A stretch of DNA of 64,000 nucleotides from Streptomyces sp. NRRL B-3428 (GTDB lineage: Bacteria > Actinomycetota > Actinomycetes > Streptomycetales > Streptomycetaceae), in the NCBI GenBank assembly GCA_000721375.1, contig JOGW01000001.1, positions 62,001-126,000 on the forward strand, written 5' to 3'. A program made the translations under genes and the position numbers. Below the pieces are notes generated by a model. That model ran no database searches. It was not told where the DNA came from and saw only the letters and a list, made by a program, of their open reading frames with translations. How positions within the stretch are numbered: the first letter of the stretch is position 1; every line of letters starts with the position of its first letter. Shown here in pieces: positions 1-7,942 of this stretch.

Positions 1-201
1 CGTAACTACGGCTGCCGCTTCACGCTGGCCGAGCTGCTGCACGACAGCGCGGAGGCCGAGCGGGAGGCAGCGGCCCGCCGCGCCGCCGAGGCCGCGGAGC
101 GAGCGCAGCTCAAGGCCGCCGAGGCAAAGGAGCGCGCGGAGCGCAAGGCGGCCGAGAAGGCGGCCAAGCGTGGGCAGCGCGGCAGCTGGTGGTCGCGTTA
201 G
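1..201 (+). CDS. C-terminal end of an unidentified protein (partial)
   Basis: The frame is open from the first base and ends at TAG 199-201, giving the last 66 residues of a protein whose start lies outside the window. The first 20 residues look globular (RNYGCRFTLAELLHD). The rest is an Ala/Glu/Lys/Arg-rich stretch with a charged heptad-like pattern, probably a long helix or coiled coil, ending GSWWSR. In Streptomyces this position lies between miaB and miaA. I do not recognise the family and propose no function. Confidence 0.7.
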   Translation, partial: RNYGCRFTLAELLHDSAEAEREAAARRAAEAAERAQLKAAEAKERAERKAAEKAAKRGQRGSWWSR

Positions 202-248
202 CGGAGCGCGATCCGGCCGCGGCCGCTCGCACAGGGCACTGCTGGGGC

Positions 249-254
249 TACGCT
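249..254 (+). promoter_or_regulatory. -10 hexamer TACGCT, predicted leaderless start
   Basis: TACGCT fits TANNNT and ends 7 nt before the ATG at 262, where no Shine-Dalgarno sequence is present. This spacing predicts transcription starting at or next to the start codon. No good -35 is visible, so this is inference from the -10 position. Confidence 0.4.
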
Positions 255-261
255 GCCGATC

Positions 262-963
262 ATGCTTGTCGCCGCAGCCGTCTGCCCTTGTCCGCCGCTT
301 CTCGTGCCCGCCGTCGCCGCGGGCGCCGCGCCTGAACTCGACGCCGCGCGTGCGGCCTGTTCCGAAGCGATCGGTGTGCTGGCCGCCGGCCGGCCCGACC
401 GGCTGATCGTCGTCGGCCCGGCCGAGCAGAGCGGCCGTGGCCCGCATCCCCAGGGCAGCTCGGGCACCTTTCGCGGATACGGCGTGGATCTCGACGTACG
501 ACTCGGTGAGGGGCCCGGGAAGGACGGGCTGCCGACTTCGCTGGCCGTGGCCGCCTGGCTGCTCGGGCAGGCGCGGTGGCAGGGGCCCGTGGAGGGACTG
601 GGTGTGGGCGAGCCGCTCGCGCCCGAGCGCTGTGTCGAGGTCGGAGGCGAACTCGCGCTGCAGGCCGAGCGCGTGGCGCTGCTCGTGATGGGCGACGGGA
701 GCGCGTGCCGCACGCTCAAGGCGCCCGGGTACCTCGACGAGCGGGCGGAGGACTTCGACGCCGAGGCCGGCCGTGCACTGGGCGCGGCGGATGTGGCGGC
801 GCTCAAGGCGATCGATCCGGAGCTCGCGTACGAGCTGAAGGCGGCGGGCCGCGCACCCTGGCAGGTGCTCGCCGGCGCGGCCGAGGGCGCGGGGCTCGGC
901 GGCACGCTGCTGTACGAGGACGCTACGTACGGCGTGGGGTATTTCGTGGCGGCCTGGAGCTAG
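262..963 (+). CDS. Class III extradiol dioxygenase subunit B-like protein
   Basis: This 233-residue protein resembles the LigB-type class III extradiol dioxygenase fold in its N-terminal pattern (MLVAAAVCPCPPLLVPAV, then DRLIVVGPAEQ), as in actinobacterial proteins encoded just upstream of miaA. The canonical enzymes open aromatic diols using Fe(II) held by two His and one Glu. Here few His residues are present (one in GPHPQGS), so catalysis is doubtful and the substrate is unknown. The ATG at 262 lacks a ribosome binding site but has a -10 hexamer 7 nt upstream. A strong hairpin at 1056-1091 follows the gene. Family placement is from motif memory; the function is open. Confidence 0.7.
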   Translation: MLVAAAVCPCPPLLVPAVAAGAAPELDAARAACSEAIGVLAAGRPDRLIVVGPAEQSGRGPHPQGSSGTFRGYGVDLDVRLGEGPGKDGLPTSLAVAAWLLGQARWQGPVEGLGVGEPLAPERCVEVGGELALQAERVALLVMGDGSACRTLKAPGYLDERAEDFDAEAGRALGAADVAALKAIDPELAYELKAAGRAPWQVLAGAAEGAGLGGTLLYEDATYGVGYFVAAWS

Positions 964-1000
964 CTGCGCCCGGTGCGTACGGACTGGCTCCATCCGGTCG

Positions 1001-1048
1001 GGACGGACCAGCTCAGCCTTGTCTGGACGGACCAGCTCAGCCTTGTCT
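1001..1048. repeat. Perfect 24-bp tandem duplication
   Basis: A 24-bp unit beginning GGACGGACCAGCTCAGCC occurs twice with no mismatch (1001-1024 and 1025-1048), just after the extradiol-like gene. The lack of divergence suggests recent replication slippage. No binding-site family is recognised. Confidence 0.85.
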
Positions 1049-1055
1049 GGACACC

Positions 1056-1091
1056 CGCGACGGCCGCGGGTGCTTGCCCGCGGCCGTCGCG
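1056..1091 (+). terminator. Terminator hairpin after the extradiol-like gene
   Basis: Perfect 15-bp arms (1056-1070 and 1077-1091) enclose the loop TGCTTG. There is no U tract, as is common for Streptomyces terminators. It lies between a plus-strand gene and the convergent minus-strand gene at 1203, so it may serve both. Confidence 0.75.
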
Positions 1092-1202
1092 CGTTCGGCC
1101 CGTCAGGCGGCCGGCGGAGTCGGCGTCGTCCCGCCGGCAGCTGCCAGGTGTGACGAACAGGAGCCACTGGAACCCCGGGCAACCGCGCCCTGAACCTCCT
1201 GG

Positions 1203-1463
1203 CTACTTGCGGGCGCCCTCACCGGCCTCGTTGTCCGCCGCCTGCTCGGCCGACTGCTGCTTGGGGATCTCCACTCCCTCGGCGGCGGCCTTGTCCGCGG
1301 ACTTCTCGGCGGTGTTCTCGGCCGGCTCCTGCGCGCCCTCCGCCTCCGCCTCGGCGGGGGCCTCAGCCTCGGGCTCGGCCGTCAGAGTGGCCGTGGAACC
1401 CTCAGCCGTTGACGCGGCCTCGGTCTCCTTGCCCTTGCGACGGAACCGTGTAAAAACGCCCAT
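1203..1463 (-). CDS. Small acidic Ala/Glu-rich hypothetical protein
   Basis: The 86-residue product starts MGVFTRFRRKGKE, a basic N-terminus, followed by about 70 residues made almost entirely of Ala, Glu, Pro, Thr and Lys, and is probably disordered. The ATG at 1463 is preceded by GGAG about 8 nt upstream, which decides the start over longer in-frame options. It is transcribed divergently from miaA and converges on the hairpin at 1056-1091. The family is a short conserved actinobacterial protein seen beside miaA; its function is unknown to me. Confidence 0.65.
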   Translation of the reverse strand: MGVFTRFRRKGKETEAASTAEGSTATLTAEPEAEAPAEAEAEGAQEPAENTAEKSADKAAAEGVEIPKQQSAEQAADNEAGEGARK

Positions 1464-1644
1464 TTCAACTCCAAAAGGTACTCGTGCGAGCGAAATCCCA
1501 CGCCGCCCGGTGCGTCTCCTTGCGACTCCCGGGTCCCCGGTCCTCGAAACCGGCGGCCGAAACCTCGCAACAGGCAACGAAGGGGAACCTGTCGTGTCAC
1601 GTAGCTCGTTCGAGGACTTGCCGGGCGCCTGCGAGACTGTTCCG

Positions 1645-2595
1645 GTGAGTACCGCAGCAGCCGCGCCCACCTCAGGGCCCCGTGTCATCGCCGTAGTAGG
1701 GCCGACCGCCGCAGGGAAGTCGGATCTCGGCGTCTTCCTCGCGCGTGAACTCGGCGGTGAAGTCGTCAACGCGGACTCCATGCAGCTCTACCGTGGGATG
1801 GACATCGGCACCGCCAAGCTGACGCTCCAGGAGCGCGCGGGCGTGCCGCACCACCTCCTGGACATCTGGGACGTGACCGAGGCGGCCAGCGTCGCCGAGT
1901 ACCAGAAGCTGGCCCGCGCCGAGATCGACCGGCTGCTCGCCGCCGGCCGCTGGCCGGTCCTCGTGGGCGGCTCGGGTCTGTACGTCCGCGGCGCCGTGGA
2001 CCAGCTCGAATTCCCCGGTACGGACCCGGAGGTCCGGGCCCGCCTGGAAGAGGAGCTCGCCCTGCGCGGCTCCGGCGCCCTGCACGCGCGGCTCGCCGCC
2101 GCGGACCCCGACGCCGCGAAGGCGATCCTGCCGAGCAACGGCCGCCGTATCGTGCGCGCTCTCGAAGTCATCGAGATCACGGGTCAGCCGTTCACCGCGA
2201 ACCTGCCCGGCCACGACTCCGTCTACGACACCGTCCAGATCGGCGTCGACGTCGGGCGTCCCGAGCTCGACGAGCGGATCGCGACGCGAGTGGACCGGAT
2301 GTGGGAGGCGGGTCTCGTCGACGAGGTGCGCACCCTCGAAGGCGAGGGCCTGCGGGAGGGGAAGACCGCCTCGCGTGCGCTCGGCTATCAGCAGGTCCTC
2401 GCCGCCTTCGCGGGCGAGTGCACAGAGGACGAGGCCCGCGCCGAGACCGTACGCGCCACCAAGCGCTTCGCTCGCCGCCAGGACTCCTGGTTCCGGCGCG
2501 ACCCACGGGTGCACTGGCTCAGCGGAGCGCTCGCCGACCGCGGGGAACTCCCTGCCCGTGCAATGGCGTTGGTCGAACGAGCGGTTACAGCCTGA
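1645..2595 (+). CDS. miaA: tRNA dimethylallyltransferase MiaA
   Basis: MiaA transfers a dimethylallyl group to N6 of A37 in tRNAs that read codons beginning with U, helping reading-frame maintenance. The 316-residue protein has the P-loop GPTAAGKS at residues 19-26, the substrate motif NADSMQLYRGMDIGTAK, the VGGSGLYVRG motif and the tRNA-binding TRRFAR-like segment (TKRFARRQDSWFRRD). Length fits the family. GTG 1645 gives the usual short N-terminus. An alternative GTG at 1594 has a better ribosome binding site (AGGGGA) and would add 17 residues. In S. coelicolor miaA is also linked to tRNA-Leu(UUA) modification and development, which is relevant to the TTA codon at 16405. Confidence 0.93.
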   Translation: MSTAAAAPTSGPRVIAVVGPTAAGKSDLGVFLARELGGEVVNADSMQLYRGMDIGTAKLTLQERAGVPHHLLDIWDVTEAASVAEYQKLARAEIDRLLAAGRWPVLVGGSGLYVRGAVDQLEFPGTDPEVRARLEEELALRGSGALHARLAAADPDAAKAILPSNGRRIVRALEVIEITGQPFTANLPGHDSVYDTVQIGVDVGRPELDERIATRVDRMWEAGLVDEVRTLEGEGLREGKTASRALGYQQVLAAFAGECTEDEARAETVRATKRFARRQDSWFRRDPRVHWLSGALADRGELPARAMALVERAVTA

Positions 2596-2701
2596 TCACG
2601 TGATGGCATCGGGACGCTCCGGCGGTCATCCGGGCCTGACGGCGCGTGCCATCATCGAGCTTCGATCGACCGCTCAAGTCCAGTTGGGAGGGCGCGTGGC
2701 G

Positions 2702-3208
2702 ATGGAGGCCGGCCCTCGCGACACCGCACATGAGGACCACGGGCAGCTGAGCGCCGATGGTCCGGAATCGCTGCGTGACCAGGACGTGGAGCTACCCGAT
2801 CCGGCGGACGACGGCGGCGTGGTGGCCGACGGCCCCGATCCCGTCGAGGAGGCGGCCGTCCTGGCCGGTTCCGAGGTCGAGGTCGAGTTGCGCCCGCAGC
2901 GCAAGCTCCGGATCTGGCAGATCGCCCCGATCGTCATCCTCGCGACCCTCGGCTCCCTGATGTTCGCGTTCCCGCTCGCCTTCGAGTTCGGTGACGGCGG
3001 CGCCGTGGTCGCGATGCTGGGCCTGTTGATCAGCTGCTGCGCCGCCGGCTGGGGGGTGATGGCCGCCCGTCGGGTGGGCCACACCTGGCCCGGTCTGCCT
3101 GCTCGCGGCTCGGGCCACCGTCCTGACTGGCGGGTCGTGCTCGCGTACACGGCGGTGGTCGGCGTGCTCGCCGTGCTCGCCGTGTGGCGGGTCGCCCGGC
3201 TGCGCTGA
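2702..3208 (+). CDS. Conserved two-helix membrane protein of unknown function
   Basis: A 168-residue protein with an acidic, probably disordered N-terminus of about 70 residues, then RPQRKLRIWQIAPIVIL, a membrane segment (IAPIVILATLGSLMFAFPLAF), a second (VVAMLGLLISCCAAGWGVMAA), and a third near the C-terminus (VVLAYTAVVGVLAVLAVW). The start was chosen at ATG 2702, nine bases after GGGAGGG; GTG 2696 is possible but only three bases from it. It sits between miaA and dapF, as in other Streptomyces. I do not recognise a named domain. Confidence 0.7.
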   Translation: MEAGPRDTAHEDHGQLSADGPESLRDQDVELPDPADDGGVVADGPDPVEEAAVLAGSEVEVELRPQRKLRIWQIAPIVILATLGSLMFAFPLAFEFGDGGAVVAMLGLLISCCAAGWGVMAARRVGHTWPGLPARGSGHRPDWRVVLAYTAVVGVLAVLAVWRVARLR

Positions 3209-3239
3209 CCGCGCCCGTAAGGTCACACCGCCGACCCCG

Positions 3240-3245
3240 TACGAT
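3240..3245 (+). promoter_or_regulatory. -10 hexamer TACGAT before dapF
   Basis: TACGAT ends 6 nt before the dapF ATG at 3252, so the transcript may start at or near the start codon. A GAGGA sequence lies in those 6 nt, so a leadered transcript from further upstream is also possible. Confidence 0.35.
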
Positions 3246-3251
3246 CGAGGA

Positions 3252-4115
3252 ATGAGCATCGCCTTCCTCAAGGGTCACGGCACGCAGAACGACTTCGTGA
3301 TCGTGCCCGACCCGGACAATGCCATCGAGCTGAGCCCCGGTGCCGTCGCGGTCCTCTGCGACCGGCGTGCCGGACTCGGTGCCGACGGGCTGCTCCACGT
3401 GGTGCGCTCGGCCGCGCACCCCGAGGCGAAGGACATGGCGGACGAGGCCGAGTGGTTCATGGACTACCGCAACGGTGACGGGTCCGTCGCCGAGATGTGC
3501 GGCAACGGCGTACGGGTCTTCGCGCACTATCTGCAGCAGGCCGGGCATGTCGAGGCCGGAGATCTGGCCGTCGCCACGAGGGGCGGCGTCAAGCGGGCCC
3601 ACATTGCCAAGAACGGCGACATCACCGTCTCCATGGGCAAGGCCCGTCTCCCCGAGGAGCAGGCCACCGTGACCGTCGGCGGGAACAGCTGGCCCGCGCT
3701 CAACGTGAACATGGGCAACCCGCACGCGGTCGCCTTCGTCGAGGACCTCGACCAGGCCGGCAACCTCTTCACGCCGCCGCCGTTCGCCCCCGCCGAGGTC
3801 TACCCGGACGGCGTGAACGTCGAGTTCGTCGTCGACCGCGGTGAGCGTCACGTCGCCATGCGCGTGCACGAGCGCGGTGTCGGCGAGACCCGCTCCTGCG
3901 GTACGGGAGCGTGCGCGGTGGCCGTGGCCACGGCCCGTCGCGACGGACTCGACCCCGCGGTGACCGGTGCCCCCGTCACGTACACGATCGATCTGCCGGG
4001 CGGACGGCTGCAGATCACCGAGCGGGTCGACGGCGAGATCGAGATGACCGGGCCCGCGGTGATCGTCGCCGAAGGCGAGATCAGTTCGGACTGGTTCGAA
4101 ACCCTTAACGCATGA
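3252..4115 (+). CDS. dapF: Diaminopimelate epimerase DapF
   Basis: DapF converts LL- to meso-diaminopimelate for lysine and, in most bacteria, peptidoglycan synthesis. Streptomyces walls contain LL-DAP, so here the main use should be lysine. The 287-residue protein has the start motif FLKGHGTQNDF, the first catalytic Cys in MCGNG (Cys83) and the second in RSCGTGAC (Cys216), plus the NPHAV substrate loop. Both catalytic cysteines are present and the length is normal. It follows the small membrane protein by 43 nt and precedes the RelA/SpoT homologue. Confidence 0.95.
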   Translation: MSIAFLKGHGTQNDFVIVPDPDNAIELSPGAVAVLCDRRAGLGADGLLHVVRSAAHPEAKDMADEAEWFMDYRNGDGSVAEMCGNGVRVFAHYLQQAGHVEAGDLAVATRGGVKRAHIAKNGDITVSMGKARLPEEQATVTVGGNSWPALNVNMGNPHAVAFVEDLDQAGNLFTPPPFAPAEVYPDGVNVEFVVDRGERHVAMRVHERGVGETRSCGTGACAVAVATARRDGLDPAVTGAPVTYTIDLPGGRLQITERVDGEIEMTGPAVIVAEGEISSDWFETLNA

Positions 4116-4278
4116 ACCTTCGCTCGAATGGGTGATCCGTTTCACGCTCGGCGAGAGCCGGTGAGCAGCGCGTGATGGGGTCGGTAGCATCAAGCACCGG
4201 CCCGGGCAGTGTTTCCGCACCATGGATGCGCCGCCTTGTTCATGAGGGTGCCGGTCGACGCAGCCGGAGGTGCCCAGC

Positions 4279-6387
4279 ATGAGTGCAGAGGCGACAGGCC
4301 CCGTAAGTCCGGGCGCGCCCCGCAAGCGGGTCCGCTCCCGGCTCGATCTGCGCCGTCTCGGGCGGGCCGCGATGCGCGGCTCCGCCGCGCGGGACCGGCT
4401 GCCCGACGCCATCGGCCATGTGGTCGAGACGCATCGAGCCCACTACCCCGACGCGGAGACGGACGCACTGCGCCGCGCCTATGTGCTCGCCGAGTCCTCG
4501 CACCGCGGGCAGATGCGCAAGAGCGGTGAGCCGTACATCACGCATCCGCTCGCCGTGACCCTGATCCTCGCCCAACTCGGCGCCGAGACCACCACGTTGG
4601 TGGCCTCGCTCCTGCACGACACCGTCGAGGACACCGAGGTGACGCTCGATCAGGTGCGGGACGGGTTCGGCGACGAGGTCTGTTATCTCGTCGACGGCGT
4701 CACCAAGGTGGAGAAGATCGACTACGGGGCCGCCGCCGAGCCCGAGACCTTCCGCAAGATGCTCGTCGCCACCGGCAACGACGTCCGCGTGATGTCCATC
4801 AAGCTCGCCGACCGGCTGCACAACATGCGCACCCTCGGCGTGATGCGGCCCGAGAAGCAGGCCCGGATCGCCAAGGTGACGCGCGATGTGCTCATCCCGC
4901 TCGCCGAACGGCTCGGCGTACAGGCCCTGAAGACCGAACTGGAGGACCTGGTCTTCGCGATCCTGCACCCCGAGGAGTACGCGAAGACCAAGGCGCTGAT
5001 CGTCGAGAACGAGCGCGGCCGCGATCCCCTCGCGGCCATCGCCGAGGACGTGCGCAAGGTGTTGCGCGAGGCCGATATCGAGGCCGAAGTCCTCATCCGG
5101 CCACGGCACTTCGTCTCCGTGCACCGGGTGCGCATGAAACGAGGTGAGCTGCGCGGCGCCGACTTCGGACGGCTGCTCGTGCTCGTCGGCGAGGACGCCG
5201 ACTGCTATGCCGTCCTCGGCGAGCTGCACACCTGTTTCACGCCGGTGGTCTCGGAGTTCAAGGACTTCATCGCCGTGCCCAAGTTCAACCTGTACCAGTC
5301 GCTGCACACCGCCGTGGTCGGGCAGGGCGGCGGCGACGTGGCCGAAGTCCTCATCCGTACGCACCAGATGCACAAGGTGGCCGAGGCCGGGGTCGTGGCG
5401 CTCGGCAATCCGTACACGCAGGGCGGTGCGTCGGAGGAGCCGGCGCCCGACGGCGAGCGTGCGGACCCGACCCGGCCCGGCTGGCTGTCCCGCCTGCTCG
5501 ACTGGCAGCAGTCCGCACCCGACCCCGACACGTTCTGGTCCTCGCTGCGCGAAGAGCTGGCCCAGGACCGGGAGATCACCGTCTACCGCACCGACGGCGG
5601 CACGCTCGGGCTGCCCGCCGGTGCGACCTGTGTGGACGCGGCCTACGCGCAGTACGGCGAGGGCGCGCACTTCTGTATCGGGGTACGGGTCAACGACCGG
5701 CTCACCACGCTCAGTACGGCCCTGCGCGACGGAGACACCGTGCAGATCCTGCTCGCGCCGCGCGAGACCGGATCCGGGCCCGATGCCGAGTGGCTCGACC
5801 ATGCCCGTACACCTGCCGCCCGTATCGCGATCAAGGGCTGGTTCGCCGCTCACCCCGACGGCCTCGAAGCGCCCGAGTCCGCCGCGCCGCGGCCGGGTCT
5901 GACGGTCGCGGGCGCCCGGCACAGCGCGGCCAACGCCGTGGTCGATCTGCCCGGCGCATCCGTCCGGCTCGCAGGATGCTGTACGCCCGTGCCGCCCGAC
6001 GCCGTCACCGGCTTCGCGGTGCGGGGCAACGTGGTGACCGTGCACCGTGTCGGCTGTCCCGGCGTGGGCCGGATGGCCGCCCTCGGGCGCGGGCCCGTCG
6101 GGGTGCGCTGGGTGGAGATGGACTCGGCGCAGTGCCGGGTCACGCTCACCGCCGAGTCGTTCGGACGTCCGCATCTGCTCGCTGATCTGACCGAGGCCAT
6201 CGCGGTCGAGGGCGTGGCGATCGTCTCGGCCACCGTCGAACCGCCCACCGAGGGCCGGGTACGCCACACATACACCCTCCAACTCCCCGACGCCGCACGG
6301 CTTCCGGGCCTGATGCGGGCCATGCGCAAGGTCGCGGGCGTCTACGACGTGAGCCGGGCGCAGCACAGAGCGGCCGCCACTTCGTAG
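4279..6387 (+). CDS. rshA: RelA/SpoT-homologue protein (RshA type)
   Basis: A long RelA/SpoT-family protein of 702 residues. An HD hydrolase domain is visible (YITHPLAV, LLHDTVEDT with His113-Asp114, KLADRLHNMRTL), then a synthetase-like domain (PKFNLYQSLHTAVVG, AEVLIRT), a TGS domain (ITVYRTDGGTLGLPAGA), a Cys/His motif (LAGCCTPVP...VHRVGCP) and a C-terminal ACT domain. The synthetase region is divergent: the usual AAHW motif after AExG is VALGN, and the Arg in the FRVIV block is Leu. S. coelicolor has a second, rshA, homologue beside relA, and this position matches it. Start ATG 4279 has GGAGG 8 nt upstream; TAGCAT at 4185-4190 is a candidate -10. Hydrolase activity looks safe; synthetase activity is uncertain. 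Confidence 0.88.
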   Translation: MSAEATGPVSPGAPRKRVRSRLDLRRLGRAAMRGSAARDRLPDAIGHVVETHRAHYPDAETDALRRAYVLAESSHRGQMRKSGEPYITHPLAVTLILAQLGAETTTLVASLLHDTVEDTEVTLDQVRDGFGDEVCYLVDGVTKVEKIDYGAAAEPETFRKMLVATGNDVRVMSIKLADRLHNMRTLGVMRPEKQARIAKVTRDVLIPLAERLGVQALKTELEDLVFAILHPEEYAKTKALIVENERGRDPLAAIAEDVRKVLREADIEAEVLIRPRHFVSVHRVRMKRGELRGADFGRLLVLVGEDADCYAVLGELHTCFTPVVSEFKDFIAVPKFNLYQSLHTAVVGQGGGDVAEVLIRTHQMHKVAEAGVVALGNPYTQGGASEEPAPDGERADPTRPGWLSRLLDWQQSAPDPDTFWSSLREELAQDREITVYRTDGGTLGLPAGATCVDAAYAQYGEGAHFCIGVRVNDRLTTLSTALRDGDTVQILLAPRETGSGPDAEWLDHARTPAARIAIKGWFAAHPDGLEAPESAAPRPGLTVAGARHSAANAVVDLPGASVRLAGCCTPVPPDAVTGFAVRGNVVTVHRVGCPGVGRMAALGRGPVGVRWVEMDSAQCRVTLTAESFGRPHLLADLTEAIAVEGVAIVSATVEPPTEGRVRHTYTLQLPDAARLPGLMRAMRKVAGVYDVSRAQHRAAATS

Positions 6388-6477
6388 ATCCGTTGGGGCC
6401 GTGTGAACTCCCCTCGTTCGGGTGGGTGACGCTCGCGCCGTCGACGCCGAACGGCTGTGCGCTGATAGCCGTAATCC

Positions 6478-7935
6478 ATGCTGCTCAAGCCCCGTCTCAA
6501 GGCCGCCCTGCTGGCCGCCGCGTCGCTCTCCCTGCTCGCCGCGAGCGCCCCCGCGCCCGCCGCGCCGCTCGGCATCGGCGACCCGCTCTTCCCGCACCTC
6601 GGCAACCCCGGGTACGACGTGCGTTCGTACGACATCGCCTTCACCTATCGCGGCTCCAACTCCCAGCCCCTCGACGCCGTCACGAAGATCGACGCGCTGG
6701 CCACCGAACGTCTGGAGCGGGTCAACCTCGACTTCTCCCAGGGCGAGGTGCGCTCCGTCGAGGTCAACGGGGCCAAGGCCCGGTTCGCGGGCATCGGCGA
6801 GGACTTGATCATCACGCCCGGCAAGGCGCTGCCCGCCGGCAGCCGGATGCGGATCACGGTGCGCCACACCAGCGATCCCACTCCGGACCAGAGTTACGAG
6901 GGCGGCTGGGTGCGCACGAGCGACGGGCTCGTGATGGCCAACCAGGCGGACGCCGCGCACTTGGTGTTCCCCTGCAACGACCACCCCTCCGACAAGGCGC
7001 AGTTCACCTTCCGGGTGAAGGCGCCGCGTGAGTACACCGCGGTCGCCAATGGGCTCGCGGCCGGGCACAAGCGCTCCGGTGCGGCCACCACCTGGACGTA
7101 TCGCACCGTGCATCCCATGGCGACCGAGCTCGCACAGGTGGCGATCGGCCGGTCGACCGTCGTGCACCGCAAGGGTCCGCACGGGCTGCCGGTGCGCGAC
7201 GTGGTGCCCACCGAGGACCGCGAGTCGATGGAGCGCTGGCTGCGCAAGACGCCCGGGCAGATCGAATGGATGGAGCGCAAGGTAGGGCGCTACCCCTTCG
7301 AGGCGTACGGAATCCTGATCGCCGACGCGCAGACGGGCTTCGAGCTGGAGACGCAGACCTTGTCGCTCTTCGAGCGCTCGCTGTTCACGCGGCCCGAGTT
7401 CCCCGAGTGGTACGTGGACACGATCATGGTCCACGAACTGGCCCACCAGTGGTTCGGCAACAGCGTCAGCCCGCGGACCTGGTCCGATCTCTGGCTGAAC
7501 GAGGGCCACGCCAGCTGGTACGAGGCGCTGTACGCCGAGGAGAAGGCCGGACAGTCCCTGGAGGGCCGGATGCGCGAGGCGTACCGGCAGTCCGACCAGT
7601 GGCGCGCGCTCGGCGGTCCGCCGGCCGCACCGAAGCGGCCCTCGCCCGGGCAGAAGATCAGCATCTTCCGGCCCGTGGTGTACGACGGCAGTGCGCTCGT
7701 CCTGTACGCGCTGCGCCAGGAGATCGGGGAGCGGGACTTCTCCCGGCTGCAGAAGGCCTGGGTGGCCTCGTACGCGGACGGAGTGGCGACGACCAAGGAC
7801 TTCGTACGGCTCGCGTCCACGGTCGCCGGACGCGACCTGTCCGGGTTCTTCCAGGGGTGGCTGTACGGGGAGCGGACGCCGCGGATGCCGGGACACCCCG
7901 AGTGGGGCGCGTCCACGCGCGGCGTCGAGAGCTGA
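6478..7935 (+). CDS. Secreted M1-family zinc metallopeptidase
   Basis: A 485-residue secreted aminopeptidase-like enzyme. Residues 1-30 form a Sec signal peptide (LKAALLAAASLSLLAASAPAP, cleavage near APA-AP). The zinc site is HELAH (His319, Glu320, His323) with the third ligand Glu342 in WLNEGHASW, the exact HExxH-x18-E spacing of gluzincins. The exopeptidase motif GAMEN is not obvious; the corresponding area reads TGFELETQTLSL, so it may prefer unusual substrates or act as an endopeptidase. It ends 7 nt before the ClC-like gene and is probably co-transcribed with it. Confidence 0.9.
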   Translation: MLLKPRLKAALLAAASLSLLAASAPAPAAPLGIGDPLFPHLGNPGYDVRSYDIAFTYRGSNSQPLDAVTKIDALATERLERVNLDFSQGEVRSVEVNGAKARFAGIGEDLIITPGKALPAGSRMRITVRHTSDPTPDQSYEGGWVRTSDGLVMANQADAAHLVFPCNDHPSDKAQFTFRVKAPREYTAVANGLAAGHKRSGAATTWTYRTVHPMATELAQVAIGRSTVVHRKGPHGLPVRDVVPTEDRESMERWLRKTPGQIEWMERKVGRYPFEAYGILIADAQTGFELETQTLSLFERSLFTRPEFPEWYVDTIMVHELAHQWFGNSVSPRTWSDLWLNEGHASWYEALYAEEKAGQSLEGRMREAYRQSDQWRALGGPPAAPKRPSPGQKISIFRPVVYDGSALVLYALRQEIGERDFSRLQKAWVASYADGVATTKDFVRLASTVAGRDLSGFFQGWLYGERTPRMPGHPEWGASTRGVES

Positions 7936-7942
7936 ACCGGCG

